From VBAU01 sp036005185 (GTDB taxonomy: Bacteria > Bacteroidota > Bacteroidia > Chitinophagales > Chitinophagaceae): a stretch of 64,000 bases of DNA. The stretch's first letter is position 1. Each line of letters begins with the position of its first letter. Location: contig DASYQS010000031.1 of NCBI GenBank assembly GCA_036005185.1, positions 62,001 through 126,000 on the forward strand, read 5' to 3'. A program made the translations under genes and the position numbers. The notes below the pieces were generated by a model, which was not told the origin of the DNA, ran no database searches, and saw only the letters and a program-made list of their open reading frames with translations. Shown here piece by piece: positions 1 to 7,673 of this stretch.

Positions 1-1
1 G

Positions 2-253
2 TTAGGAATGCAATTTTTAAGAGGTATCGTAAAAACACATCAGCAACAAATTTTTGATCTGGCCAAAAAGCTTAATCATTCAAAAAACCCTTGGCAACGA
101 AGATTATCTCTTGTGATGGTTGAATGGTACACAAGACATGATGATGCTCACAAAGAAATTAAAGAATTGGTTCATCATCTTGAAAATGACAATGAATACT
201 ATGTAAAAAAGGCTGTTGTCTGGATCAACCGGAATTTTAAAAAAGGAAAATAA
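2..253 (+). CDS. DNA alkylation repair (AlkD-like) protein, C-terminal fragment
   Basis: The frame is open from the first bases of the window, so this is the last 83 codons of a longer gene and the ATG at position 8 is probably internal. The residues form amphipathic helices ending in a segment with NPWQRRLSLVMVEWYTR and YYVKKAVVWINRN. This resembles the last HEAT-like repeats of the AlkD/AlkC family of base-excision glycosylases, which remove alkylated purines without flipping the base. The catalytic Asp/Trp region would lie upstream and cannot be seen. The family call rests on this C-terminal pattern only. Confidence 0.6.
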   Translation, partial: LGMQFLRGIVKTHQQQIFDLAKKLNHSKNPWQRRLSLVMVEWYTRHDDAHKEIKELVHHLENDNEYYVKKAVVWINRNFKKGK

Positions 254-417
254 AGGTGGTAAAAAGTTTCATAGGATATAAATGTTAGAAGCTTATACAA
301 AATTCTAACTGCATAGGGGAGTGCAGAATAAAATCTTTTTTTAAAATATGGTGAGCTTGAAATATCCCCTCGAAATAGTATAATTAGAATTTTGAAAAAA
401 GCTTATAACTCTCACAA

Positions 418-450
418 AAAATAATCCCGCCAAAACTGACGGGATTTTCT
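418..450 (-). terminator. Rho-independent terminator of the lipoprotein gene
   Basis: Read on the minus strand, AATCCCGTC pairs with a GGCGGGATT arm across a short loop and is followed by ATTTTTTG. It lies about 25 bp beyond the stop of the minus-strand lipoprotein gene. The A-rich other side means it could also stop plus-strand transcription from the AlkD-like gene. Confidence 0.75.
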
Positions 451-475
451 AACACCCAAACACTGTTTGAACTGC

Positions 476-1372
476 TTAGGGTAACAAAATAATTCGTTGA
501 CTATTTCCATTATTCCAGGTTAGCAAAGCTTTGTTGTCACATTCGCCATTATGAGGAAAACCGTAATCAAGCTTCAGCAAACGGTCATTTATATTAATTT
601 TTAAAGTGCCATCGCTGATCCAATGGCAAGCCAGTTTTTTGATCAATGGATCAACTGTTTCAAGTTTTATGACCACTCCATTATTGAACTCAACCTTTGC
701 CCAGCCCGTAATTTCAAATACATCATCTCTTACAATCTGCGTATCCATTCCGGCAATTTGTTTTTTGTATTTAAAACATTCGTAGCTATATCCTCTACCG
801 CTGGGGAAAGTAACCCTACCCCCTACTACCTGCACTGTAAATTTGATGGTGCCATTTTCGCTCAGGTTGCTGATGATTTTGGTACCTTCAAGATGTATAT
901 GATTGATGTAAAAATTGACAAACGTTGTAGTAAGCACTGATCCTGGTTTGCGAATTGGGCCCGTAAGATGCATTACAATTTTTCCGCTACGAAGTTTTCC
1001 ATCAAGTCCTACACAACTATCGCCAAAATCAATGGTAATGGTTTTTGGATAAGTGCTGTCATTGGGCGAAACAGTAATGGTGGCACAAAGCCCAATCGCT
1101 GCTCTCAACTCTGCAAAATCAGGATGATAATCGCGTTCCATGCGACCGATAGAAGCCGTATTGTCTTCATCAGCAGCCGTCATGCTCAAATCCGTAACAT
1201 CATCAAAACTTGCGTCCGCTTGTGCACTTTCGTCGGAGTAAGTAGCAGCTTGTTCTTCATTAACTGTGCTTGAATTATTCAAGCTTGTTTCTTTTTGGCA
1301 AGAAAATAAAAATGCTGTGTTTAGAAATATGAGCACAGCAATAATAATCCGGTTAATTGAAATAATTTTCAT
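476..1372 (-). CDS. Uncharacterised lipoprotein
   Basis: A 298-residue protein with a Lys/Arg N-terminus, a hydrophobic stretch at about residues 9-23 and the lipobox LFSC with Cys25, so it should be lipidated and anchored in an envelope membrane. Residues 26-90 are rich in Ser, Asp, Glu and Ala and look like a disordered tether. The rest has alternating beta-type patterns (TITIDFGDSCVG, KIVMHLTGPI, FVNFYINHIHLEGT), typical of secreted all-beta domains of Bacteroidota. I do not recognise the domain. It stands alone, divergent from the CPBP gene, with its own terminator. Confidence 0.75.
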   Translation of the reverse strand: MKIISINRIIIAVLIFLNTAFLFSCQKETSLNNSSTVNEEQAATYSDESAQADASFDDVTDLSMTAADEDNTASIGRMERDYHPDFAELRAAIGLCATITVSPNDSTYPKTITIDFGDSCVGLDGKLRSGKIVMHLTGPIRKPGSVLTTTFVNFYINHIHLEGTKIISNLSENGTIKFTVQVVGGRVTFPSGRGYSYECFKYKKQIAGMDTQIVRDDVFEITGWAKVEFNNGVVIKLETVDPLIKKLACHWISDGTLKININDRLLKLDYGFPHNGECDNKALLTWNNGNSQRIILLP

Positions 1373-1475
1373 GGCTATACTTTTTAGGGTTGTGGAATTA
1401 AATCACGTATTTTAAGAACTGGTTGCATGAAAAAAGTTTAAATACCGGTTAAAAAAATTATTTTCCATTTTTTAA

Positions 1476-2396
1476 ATGAAAGAGATCCTTAGTTACATAA
1501 ATGATTACTTGCGCTTTGTAAATAAAAAACTTCTGGCCCTTTGTTCTTTGATGGTGGCTGTCCTTATTTTTCTAAATTATTATAATCAACTTGAACGATG
1601 GCTTACTACCTGCCAAACCCTTACCTGGCCTGAGTTTACCGGACATTATATCATTTTTGCAACAGCTTTTGCAATTCCATATTTTTTTTGTCAGCTCATC
1701 GCGAAAAAAAATTTCTTGCACAATAAACCTTTCATCATTTTGCTGGTCGTGGCGCCTGCAATCTTTTCTTTAAAGATGGCACTGCATACTGCATTTCCAT
1801 TTTCAAGCAACCCTGGATGGAATGAATACTGGAACCAAGTGTATTACTGGCCTGCAAGAACACTGATCATAGTTGCCATTTTATTCTTGCTATGGAAACT
1901 ATTCGATAATAACCAACCATTTTATGGACACATAGCAAAAAATTTTAAATGGAAGCCTTATGTGCTCATGTTGTTGTTCATGTCGCCATTAATTGCTGCA
2001 GCATCAACCCAATCAGATTTTCTTGCCATGTATCCAAAATTGAAATCAATATTGGATATGGATGATGCCATTCGCTTGTCATGGTTTCATAAATTATTAT
2101 TTGAACTTTCTTATAGCACTGATTTTTTTGGTATTGAAATTTTCTTCAGAGGTTTTTTGATCCTAGCGTTTATGAGATGGGTAGGCATGAATGCTATTTT
2201 GCCAATGGCTTGTTTTTATTGCACCATCCATTTTGGAAAGCCTTTAGGAGAATGTATCAGTTCTTATTTTGGAGGTATTTTGTTAGGAATTATTGTTTAT
2301 AACACAAGATCTATTTATGGAGGATTAATTGTTCATTTAGGCATTGCTTGGTTAATGGAAATTGGTGGATATATTGGAAACTACCTGTCTCCTTAA
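1476..2396 (+). CDS. CPBP-family intramembrane protein, probably catalytically altered
   Basis: A 306-residue protein with about eight hydrophobic segments. The C-terminal third matches the CPBP (CAAX protease/bacteriocin-processing, Rce1-like) fold: IEIFFRG at 220-226, FYCTIHFGK with His252, and HLGIAW from His287. The family catalyses through EExxxR, FxxxH and HxxxN. Here the first Glu is Ile220 and the last Asn is Ala291, while the second Glu, the Arg and both His remain. The fold call is good, but proteolysis is doubtful. No neighbour suggests a substrate. Confidence 0.75.
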   Translation: MKEILSYINDYLRFVNKKLLALCSLMVAVLIFLNYYNQLERWLTTCQTLTWPEFTGHYIIFATAFAIPYFFCQLIAKKNFLHNKPFIILLVVAPAIFSLKMALHTAFPFSSNPGWNEYWNQVYYWPARTLIIVAILFLLWKLFDNNQPFYGHIAKNFKWKPYVLMLLFMSPLIAAASTQSDFLAMYPKLKSILDMDDAIRLSWFHKLLFELSYSTDFFGIEIFFRGFLILAFMRWVGMNAILPMACFYCTIHFGKPLGECISSYFGGILLGIIVYNTRSIYGGLIVHLGIAWLMEIGGYIGNYLSP

Positions 2397-2456
2397 AGGA
2401 GGAACTTAAATCAGTTAATTTTTATATTGAATTTCTTCAATCAGAGTTTTAATAAC

Positions 2457-2476
2457 TCCCCTTTAGGGGCTGGAGG
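2457..2476. repeat. GC-rich palindromic repeat beside rnpB
   Basis: CTCCCCTTTAGGGGCTGGAG forms a CCCC-TTTA-GGGG hairpin followed by a half repeat. It resembles the short GC-rich palindromes scattered through Bacteroidota genomes and the copies at 2717-2753 and 60103-60134. It lies 8 bp beyond the RNase P RNA 3' end and may act as its terminator, because on the minus strand TTTT precedes the hairpin and the RNA end is right there. Confidence 0.6.
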
Positions 2477-2483
2477 TATAAAA

Positions 2484-2877
2484 GCTACAAGCCTATAAGC
2501 CGGATTCTGTCGTGGGCTATCATTTATCTGCTCCAAACATTACTGTTTGGATGTATCTACCTACCCTAGACCGTGTCCGCCTTTCAACGGATCTTAGACG
2601 AGCAGCCCTCAACGATCCTATATGTGGTATTTCAGCATGCAAGGTTTACCCGCAAATAATGTTGCCATTAAATGCCGTGAGCTCTTACCTCACGTTTTCA
2701 CCCTTTCACTCCTTTTCCCCTCTCCACAAAGTTGAGAGGGGTTGGGGGTGAGGTAATTTTCTGTGGCACTTTCTGTCCCCGACAGGTCGGGGCTCCCGCC
2801 GTTAGCGGGATGCATTGCTCTTTGCTGTCCGGACTTTCCTACCCGCTCAAGGTCGAGTCGATAGCCTGGCTTGTAGC
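2484..2877 (-). ncRNA. rnpB: RNase P RNA (catalytic subunit of ribonuclease P)
   Basis: On the minus strand the ends GCTACAAGCC and GGCTTGTAGC form a perfect 10-bp P1 helix. Between them are the conserved class-A landmarks in order: GGAAAGTCCGGAC near the 5' end, CAGAAAGTGCCACAGAAAAT, GAAAGGGTGAAAA, GGTAAGAGCTCACGGC, GGGTAAACC, and GACAGAATCCGGCTTATA near the 3' end. The length is 394 nt. It cleaves the 5' leader from tRNA precursors together with RnpA. The P12 region is made of a GC-rich palindromic repeat (2717-2753), see findings. Open frames on the plus strand here are non-coding. Confidence 0.95.
2717..2753. repeat. GC-rich palindromic repeat forming the P12 region of RNase P RNA
   Basis: On the plus strand CCCCTCTCC and GAGAGGGG are the arms of a hairpin with a short ACAAAGTT-type loop, followed by TTGGGGGTGAGG. 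This arrangement is a common dispersed Bacteroidota palindrome. It lies between the ACAGAAAAT and GGGTGAAAA landmarks of rnpB, where the variable P12 helix belongs. Confidence 0.7.
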
Positions 2878-2903
2878 AAATTTTTTATGTAAAGAGCGAA
2901 CTG

Positions 2904-2911
2904 CAAAAGTA
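2904..2911 (-). promoter_or_regulatory. Candidate -7 box for rnpB
   Basis: On the minus strand TACTTTTG matches the Bacteroidota -7 consensus TAnnTTTG. It lies 26 bp before the RNase P RNA 5' end, leaving room for a short 5' leader. I see no clear TTG at the -33 position, so the promoter is only partly supported. Confidence 0.5.
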
Positions 2912-2997
2912 GCCATTGATTGCTGGATTAAAATGATTGGTTCGTTAAAAATTTATGATACTAGTTTCGTCGTTTCGACCGGGTTTTTTATTCAATT

Positions 2998-4014
2998 TCA
3001 ATACTCAAAAAATATCTCGGTTGCACCGTATCCAAACGCTGGGTGGTATTGATTAATAAAAGTTTTTACTTCTTTTCTATGTTTTAGCTGTTCATGAATC
3101 TCTTCACGCAACCTTCCTGTACCCACGCCGTGTATAACGATCAGTGAGGGTTGCATGTGGGCTACGGCAAGTTCATAATACTTCTCAAAGGCTTTTAATT
3201 GCAGAGAAACAATTTCATGATTGCTGAGGCCTGCCCAGTCGTCGGTAATTTTTTCAATATGTAAATCAACAACCGAGCGTGGGGGCTCTAAATGTTGTTT
3301 TGCTTTTGTGGCGTCATATATTTTATATCCTTTTTCAGCGAGATTGCCCATCTCGACTTTATCTTCTACAACTTTGTCCGGATAATTTTCAAACAAACGA
3401 TAAGAAAAATGTGCGTCCCCTTTCAGCCTTATCTCTTCAATTTTTGTAAAAAGCTGTTTTGGTTTTAAGCGCAATGAAGCTTCGTAATGATCAGCCTTAT
3501 TTTTTTGAGGAGCTAATAAAGAAAACTCAAATTCAAAACTGGGACTATCGTTCAGGTTTTCGAAAGGAATGTCATGTAAATAGAAATCTTGGAAAGGCAG
3601 AATTTCATTTTTTAGTTCAAAATCAGTGTTCCCAAAATAATTTAATTTATAAGTAAATTTATAGGCAGTTTCTGTTCTGTTTACCAAGTGTATTTTTAAT
3701 TCTTTAACTACTTCATCGCCGAACTCATCCATTTCCATCACTGGCAAAAAAGTAAGCCATATACCATCAACAATTTTAGAGCTAGGGGGGTTTTCTTTTT
3801 TTACATCATCAATATATTTTTTCTCTTTCTTTTGAGGAAATAGTTTTTTCTCAGAAAACTTTTTGAAATAGGGAAAATCAATTTGATCAATATAGGCGGG
3901 AAATTTTACACCTCGTACATCGACCATGACCATTTTGTTATTGATAATTTCGGTCACTTCACCTTCTTCATTTGAATGAAGAATTAAAATCTTATCCCCA
4001 ATTTGGAATTTCAT
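2998..4014 (-). CDS. DUF2027 and Smr domain protein
   Basis: A 338-residue protein typical of Bacteroidota. Residues 1-45 are a KOW/SH3-like start (KFQIGDKILILHSNEEGEVTEI). The middle is a beta-rich DUF2027 region (about 65-200). The C-terminus is an Smr domain (249-338) with DLHIEK at 250-255 and HGVGTGRLREEI from His295. Smr domains occur in MutS2 and act as nucleases or bind nucleic acids. With no MutS ATPase here, the molecular role of this stand-alone form is not established. It is a single-gene unit upstream of rnpB on the same strand. Confidence 0.88.
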   Translation of the reverse strand: MKFQIGDKILILHSNEEGEVTEIINNKMVMVDVRGVKFPAYIDQIDFPYFKKFSEKKLFPQKKEKKYIDDVKKENPPSSKIVDGIWLTFLPVMEMDEFGDEVVKELKIHLVNRTETAYKFTYKLNYFGNTDFELKNEILPFQDFYLHDIPFENLNDSPSFEFEFSLLAPQKNKADHYEASLRLKPKQLFTKIEEIRLKGDAHFSYRLFENYPDKVVEDKVEMGNLAEKGYKIYDATKAKQHLEPPRSVVDLHIEKITDDWAGLSNHEIVSLQLKAFEKYYELAVAHMQPSLIVIHGVGTGRLREEIHEQLKHRKEVKTFINQYHPAFGYGATEIFFEY

Positions 4015-4124
4015 GATTATCCAAACCCTAAAAGGGAGTTTTGAAAACTTAAAAGATAAACAAAGATACTTAAGTACAAAATGTATCTCAACAGAATCTG
4101 AACTTCCGCTTACTGTGGAATTAT

Positions 4125-5888
4125 TTAGCTGGCCATACCGACTTTATTTTTTGCCAAATGACTGTTTCGATAACCATAAATGAAATAAATGATAAGCCCT
4201 AAAATCAACCAGCTAAAAAACCAGGCCCAGTTACTTTTTGTCATGCCTGTTAAAAGATAAAGGCAAGTAGTAACTCCCATTAATGGAATGAGTGAATATT
4301 TTTTTATAAAGGCTAGTATGCTTAAAATGATACAGACGGTCCAGAAAACAATGATAGATATTTTCGGGGTGGCCACATCCATAAGGCTAGCTTTGCCTTT
4401 TAAATAATCTTCGTTACTTGAAAAATCAAAATTAAAAGCGTCACTAAAATAACCTTTGGCATAGATAGCAATAAGAATGATTGCTGCAGCAATAATTAAA
4501 GGATACAAAAATTGCCCATTAATGTATGGAATGTTAAACCTTCCTGGCGTTTTTTCTTTTTTAGGTATCAATAAAACACCTCCGCAAACAAGCACAAAGG
4601 CAAACAAGGTAGCAATGCTGGTAAAATCAAGCACGAATGTTTTATCTGTAAACAAAATAGGAATTCCTACTACTAATCCGGTTACAATGGTGGAGAAAGA
4701 AGGAGTTTTAAATCTTGTATGAATTTTTTGAAACACAGGTGGCAGCAAGCCATCCCTGCTCATGCTCATCCAAATGCGCGGCTGCCCCATTTGAAAAACA
4801 AGTAATACACTTGTCATAGCTATCACGGCGCAAATAGCTACCAGCGTCTGCATCCAGCCCACATTCAGGTTTCGACTCTCGAAAATAAAAGCCAGCGGAT
4901 CGCCAATGCCATTAAAATTTCTGTAATTGACAGCACCTGTGAGAACAAGTGCAAGAAGAATATAAACAACGGTGCAAATGACAAGGGAATAGATCATTCC
5001 TTTAGGAAGATCTCGTTGCGGGTTCTTACTTTCTTCTGCTAACACACTCACCGCATCGAAACCTATATAAGCAAAAAAAACTCCGCTTACAGCGGTCATT
5101 ACGCCGCTAAAGCCATTAGGCATGAAGCTCTTTACGCCTTCATCATTTACAGGATGCCAATTGAATGTAAGACCATGAGCAAAAACGAGTGAGCCACCAA
5201 CAATAATCACCAAGGTAACAATGCATAACTTTAAAATCACCATTGCATTGCTGAAATTTCTGCTTTCTTTGATGCCACGATAAACTAAATAGGTGATTAA
5301 TGCATTAATAATAAGCGCCGGCAAGTCAAAAATGATTCTTAATCCTCCTGTTACGGGTGCATTGTTCCAAGCATTCAAAAGTTCAGGATTTGCTGTTCCT
5401 TCGCTAACTGCTTTGTGTGCTTCTCTATAACTACAAGTAAGGTATTCAGGAATGTGAAAGTGCAATTTGTTCATAAAGGAGGTAAAATAATCGCTCCAAC
5501 TAAAAGCCACATAAATATTGCCGATAGAATATTCCATGATGAGCGCCCAACCAATGATCCAAGCAAACAATTCCCCAAAACTTGCATATGAATAAGTATA
5601 TGCGCTGCCTGCCACCGGTATGCGACTGGCAAATTCAGAATAGCAAAACGCGGTAAATGCGCAGGCAATTCCTGTAATAATAAAAAGAATGACCACGCCT
5701 GGTCCTCCTTTGAATACGGCATCACCCAGGCTGCTGAAACTTCCTGCACCAATGATGGCAGCTATACCAAAAAATGTTAGATCTCTTACTGTAAGCACTC
5801 TCCTCAAACCCGATCCATGTCCTTCTGCATATTCTTCCTCAGCTAAAATAGATGCGATCTTTTTGGTTCTGAACAATGAATTTGACAT
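4125..5888 (-). CDS. APC-family amino acid permease
   Basis: A 587-residue inner-membrane transporter with 12-14 hydrophobic segments. The first helix carries the APC signature GIAAIIGAGSFSSLGDAVFKGGPGVVILF, and helix 6 carries FAYIGFDAVSVLAEESKNPQRDLPKGM, typical of cationic amino acid transporter (CAT/YfnA-like) proteins. It should import amino acids by proton or sodium symport or exchange. The specific substrate cannot be read from the sequence. It is transcribed alone, and no enzyme of amino acid metabolism is adjacent. Confidence 0.88.
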   Translation of the reverse strand: MSNSLFRTKKIASILAEEEYAEGHGSGLRRVLTVRDLTFFGIAAIIGAGSFSSLGDAVFKGGPGVVILFIITGIACAFTAFCYSEFASRIPVAGSAYTYSYASFGELFAWIIGWALIMEYSIGNIYVAFSWSDYFTSFMNKLHFHIPEYLTCSYREAHKAVSEGTANPELLNAWNNAPVTGGLRIIFDLPALIINALITYLVYRGIKESRNFSNAMVILKLCIVTLVIIVGGSLVFAHGLTFNWHPVNDEGVKSFMPNGFSGVMTAVSGVFFAYIGFDAVSVLAEESKNPQRDLPKGMIYSLVICTVVYILLALVLTGAVNYRNFNGIGDPLAFIFESRNLNVGWMQTLVAICAVIAMTSVLLVFQMGQPRIWMSMSRDGLLPPVFQKIHTRFKTPSFSTIVTGLVVGIPILFTDKTFVLDFTSIATLFAFVLVCGGVLLIPKKEKTPGRFNIPYINGQFLYPLIIAAAIILIAIYAKGYFSDAFNFDFSSNEDYLKGKASLMDVATPKISIIVFWTVCIILSILAFIKKYSLIPLMGVTTCLYLLTGMTKSNWAWFFSWLILGLIIYFIYGYRNSHLAKNKVGMAS

Positions 5889-6056
5889 CGTTGGTTGGTT
5901 TAATTTTCAAAATAGGTAAAAAATTGTATCCGTATATTTTTCTTAAGTAATATTTTCTGTAGCGGCAGATGTTTGATAAAAATCAGGCACGAAGCAGACG
6001 CAGGTCATCCATGGATAATAAAAAGGCCTGCACTTTTACAATCACAAATTAATGAC

Positions 6057-6413
6057 ATGAAAACTATAACAAGTTATGCTCTTCCCCACAAAACCATCGC
6101 ACCATTTTCTATTTTCAACAAATTTTTTGAATGGTGTGAAACACAAGAAAAAAACCGATTTGGCTGGCTCGCGATATCAATAACAGCACAGGGTTGCATC
6201 ATTACTCTTCTGGTCATATTTACTGTGGGCGCTACGGGAAATAATTTGATTTTATGGATCGCCGGAATGATCGCAATGGGAATAATGCTTATTGTTCATC
6301 TTGCGGCGTTGCCTACAAAAATTACAATACCGACATTTGTATTGAGTATTATTATTGACGTTGTAATTATATTAGCCTGTATCATCCAGTCAGCCGTGCT
6401 GTTTAGTGTATGA
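6057..6413 (+). CDS. Small membrane protein of unknown function
   Basis: A protein of 118 residues if read from the ATG at 6057. The longer frame from 5973 adds 28 residues that are unlike a signal or membrane segment, so the internal start is preferred. Residues about 12-25 are soluble (FNKFFEWCETQEKNRFGW), followed by three or four hydrophobic helices covering the rest. It resembles small uncharacterised Bacteroidota membrane proteins, but I recognise no family. It converges on the polyprenyl synthase gene with 6 bp between stop codons. Confidence 0.65.
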   Translation: MKTITSYALPHKTIAPFSIFNKFFEWCETQEKNRFGWLAISITAQGCIITLLVIFTVGATGNNLILWIAGMIAMGIMLIVHLAALPTKITIPTFVLSIIIDVVIILACIIQSAVLFSV

Positions 6414-6419
6414 TACGAA

Positions 6420-7385
6420 TCAATGCTCCCGCATAATCAGAAAGTGAGCGAGATCTTTGAGAGGTTCTTTTCTTTTTGAAAGCACGGCAACGTCTTCAAG
6501 GTGAACCAAAGCTTCGTCAAGGTATTTATTCTTTAATTGCAAAGCCCATTCATTCACTTTGCAATCATGAAACAATTGTAAAACTTTCTCAGTTTTATGA
6601 TCTCCATTGCCCGCCATTAATTTTTTCAACTCTTTTTTTTGAGAAGCATCGGCAGTGGCCAATGCCTGTATCAGCAGAAAAGTTTTTTTATTTGCCTTTA
6701 TATCGCCTCCGGGTTCCTTGCCAAACTTTTGAGGATCACCAAAAGCATCGAGATAATCATCTTGTATTTGAAAAGCAATACCCAACTTTTTTCCAAACTC
6801 ATACAAAAGGTTCTGATTTCGTTGCGAAGCGCCCCCCAATATTGAACCAAGCTTTAAACAAGCGGCGAGCAGTACAGAGGTTTTTAGCTCAATCATGTGT
6901 AAATAATCATCTAAGCTTACTTCATCTGCTTTTTCAAAATCCATATCCAATTGCTGGCCCTCGCAAACTTCCCTTGCTGTTTTATTGAACAATCCGATAA
7001 CGGAATGTATATAGGAGATATTGATCTTATTCAAATAATCATAAGCTGCTACAAGCATCACATCACCTGCAAGCAATGCTGTACTTTCACCAAACTTTGC
7101 ATGTACAGTTTCTTTTCCCCTACGCAAAGGCGCTTTATCCATAATGTCATCATGTATCAAAGTAAAATTGTGAAATAACTCGATTGCAGTGGCTACATGC
7201 CAGGCATCAGGAACAATTTCATCAAACAATTCATTACCCATTAAGCACAATACAGGGCGTATTCTTTTACCTCCTAGCTGCAGAATGTATTCATTGGGAG
7301 TATAAAGTGATGCCGGTTCTGAAGGAAAATGACGTTGTTCAAAATGAAGAGCAAATTTTTGCGACAAAAGTTCAAAAGATTGCAT
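6420..7385 (-). CDS. Polyprenyl diphosphate synthase (trans-isoprenyl, IspA/GGPS type)
   Basis: A 321-residue class I prenyltransferase that condenses isopentenyl diphosphate onto allylic diphosphates. The first Asp-rich motif is DDIMD at 79-83, followed by RRGKETVH. The second is QIQDDYLDAFGD near residue 210. GGKRIRPVL at 38-46 binds IPP. The first motif has no two-residue insertion like that of E. coli IspA, and a Phe lies five residues before it, which favours a geranylgeranyl-length product. Chain length remains an inference. Product use would be in quinones, carotenoids or cell-wall lipid carriers. Confidence 0.88.
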   Translation of the reverse strand: MQSFELLSQKFALHFEQRHFPSEPASLYTPNEYILQLGGKRIRPVLCLMGNELFDEIVPDAWHVATAIELFHNFTLIHDDIMDKAPLRRGKETVHAKFGESTALLAGDVMLVAAYDYLNKINISYIHSVIGLFNKTAREVCEGQQLDMDFEKADEVSLDDYLHMIELKTSVLLAACLKLGSILGGASQRNQNLLYEFGKKLGIAFQIQDDYLDAFGDPQKFGKEPGGDIKANKKTFLLIQALATADASQKKELKKLMAGNGDHKTEKVLQLFHDCKVNEWALQLKNKYLDEALVHLEDVAVLSKRKEPLKDLAHFLIMREH

Positions 7386-7673
7386 GATGCCGAAGGAATA
7401 TATTAATGAGTTAGTAAATATTTATAAACTAAAGGTAAGTGGTTTAAGTCCAAAGCTCTTTATCACGAACAAGATAACTACAAGCGTTCCGGCATGAATA
7501 TAAAGATTAAGATGATACTTGCGTTTTGTTGCGACTTTTTTTTTGTTTTTGCTGGATTTTTTAAAAAAAGTATCTATTTTGCCTACTGTTGAAAAGACAA
7601 ACCTGTCTCTATTGATTCCTTCCTTTGAAAATAGTTAGCTCGATTTAATTTTTAAACACAAAAACTAACGCAC

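Noticed and set aside
623..1273. Plus-strand open frames of 105 and 101 codons
   Set aside because: They are opposite to the lipoprotein gene, which has a signal peptide, lipobox and terminator.
2512..3052. Two plus-strand open frames of 79 and 106 codons
   Set aside because: They lie mostly over the minus-strand RNase P RNA gene, whose landmarks are clear, and have no protein-family pattern.
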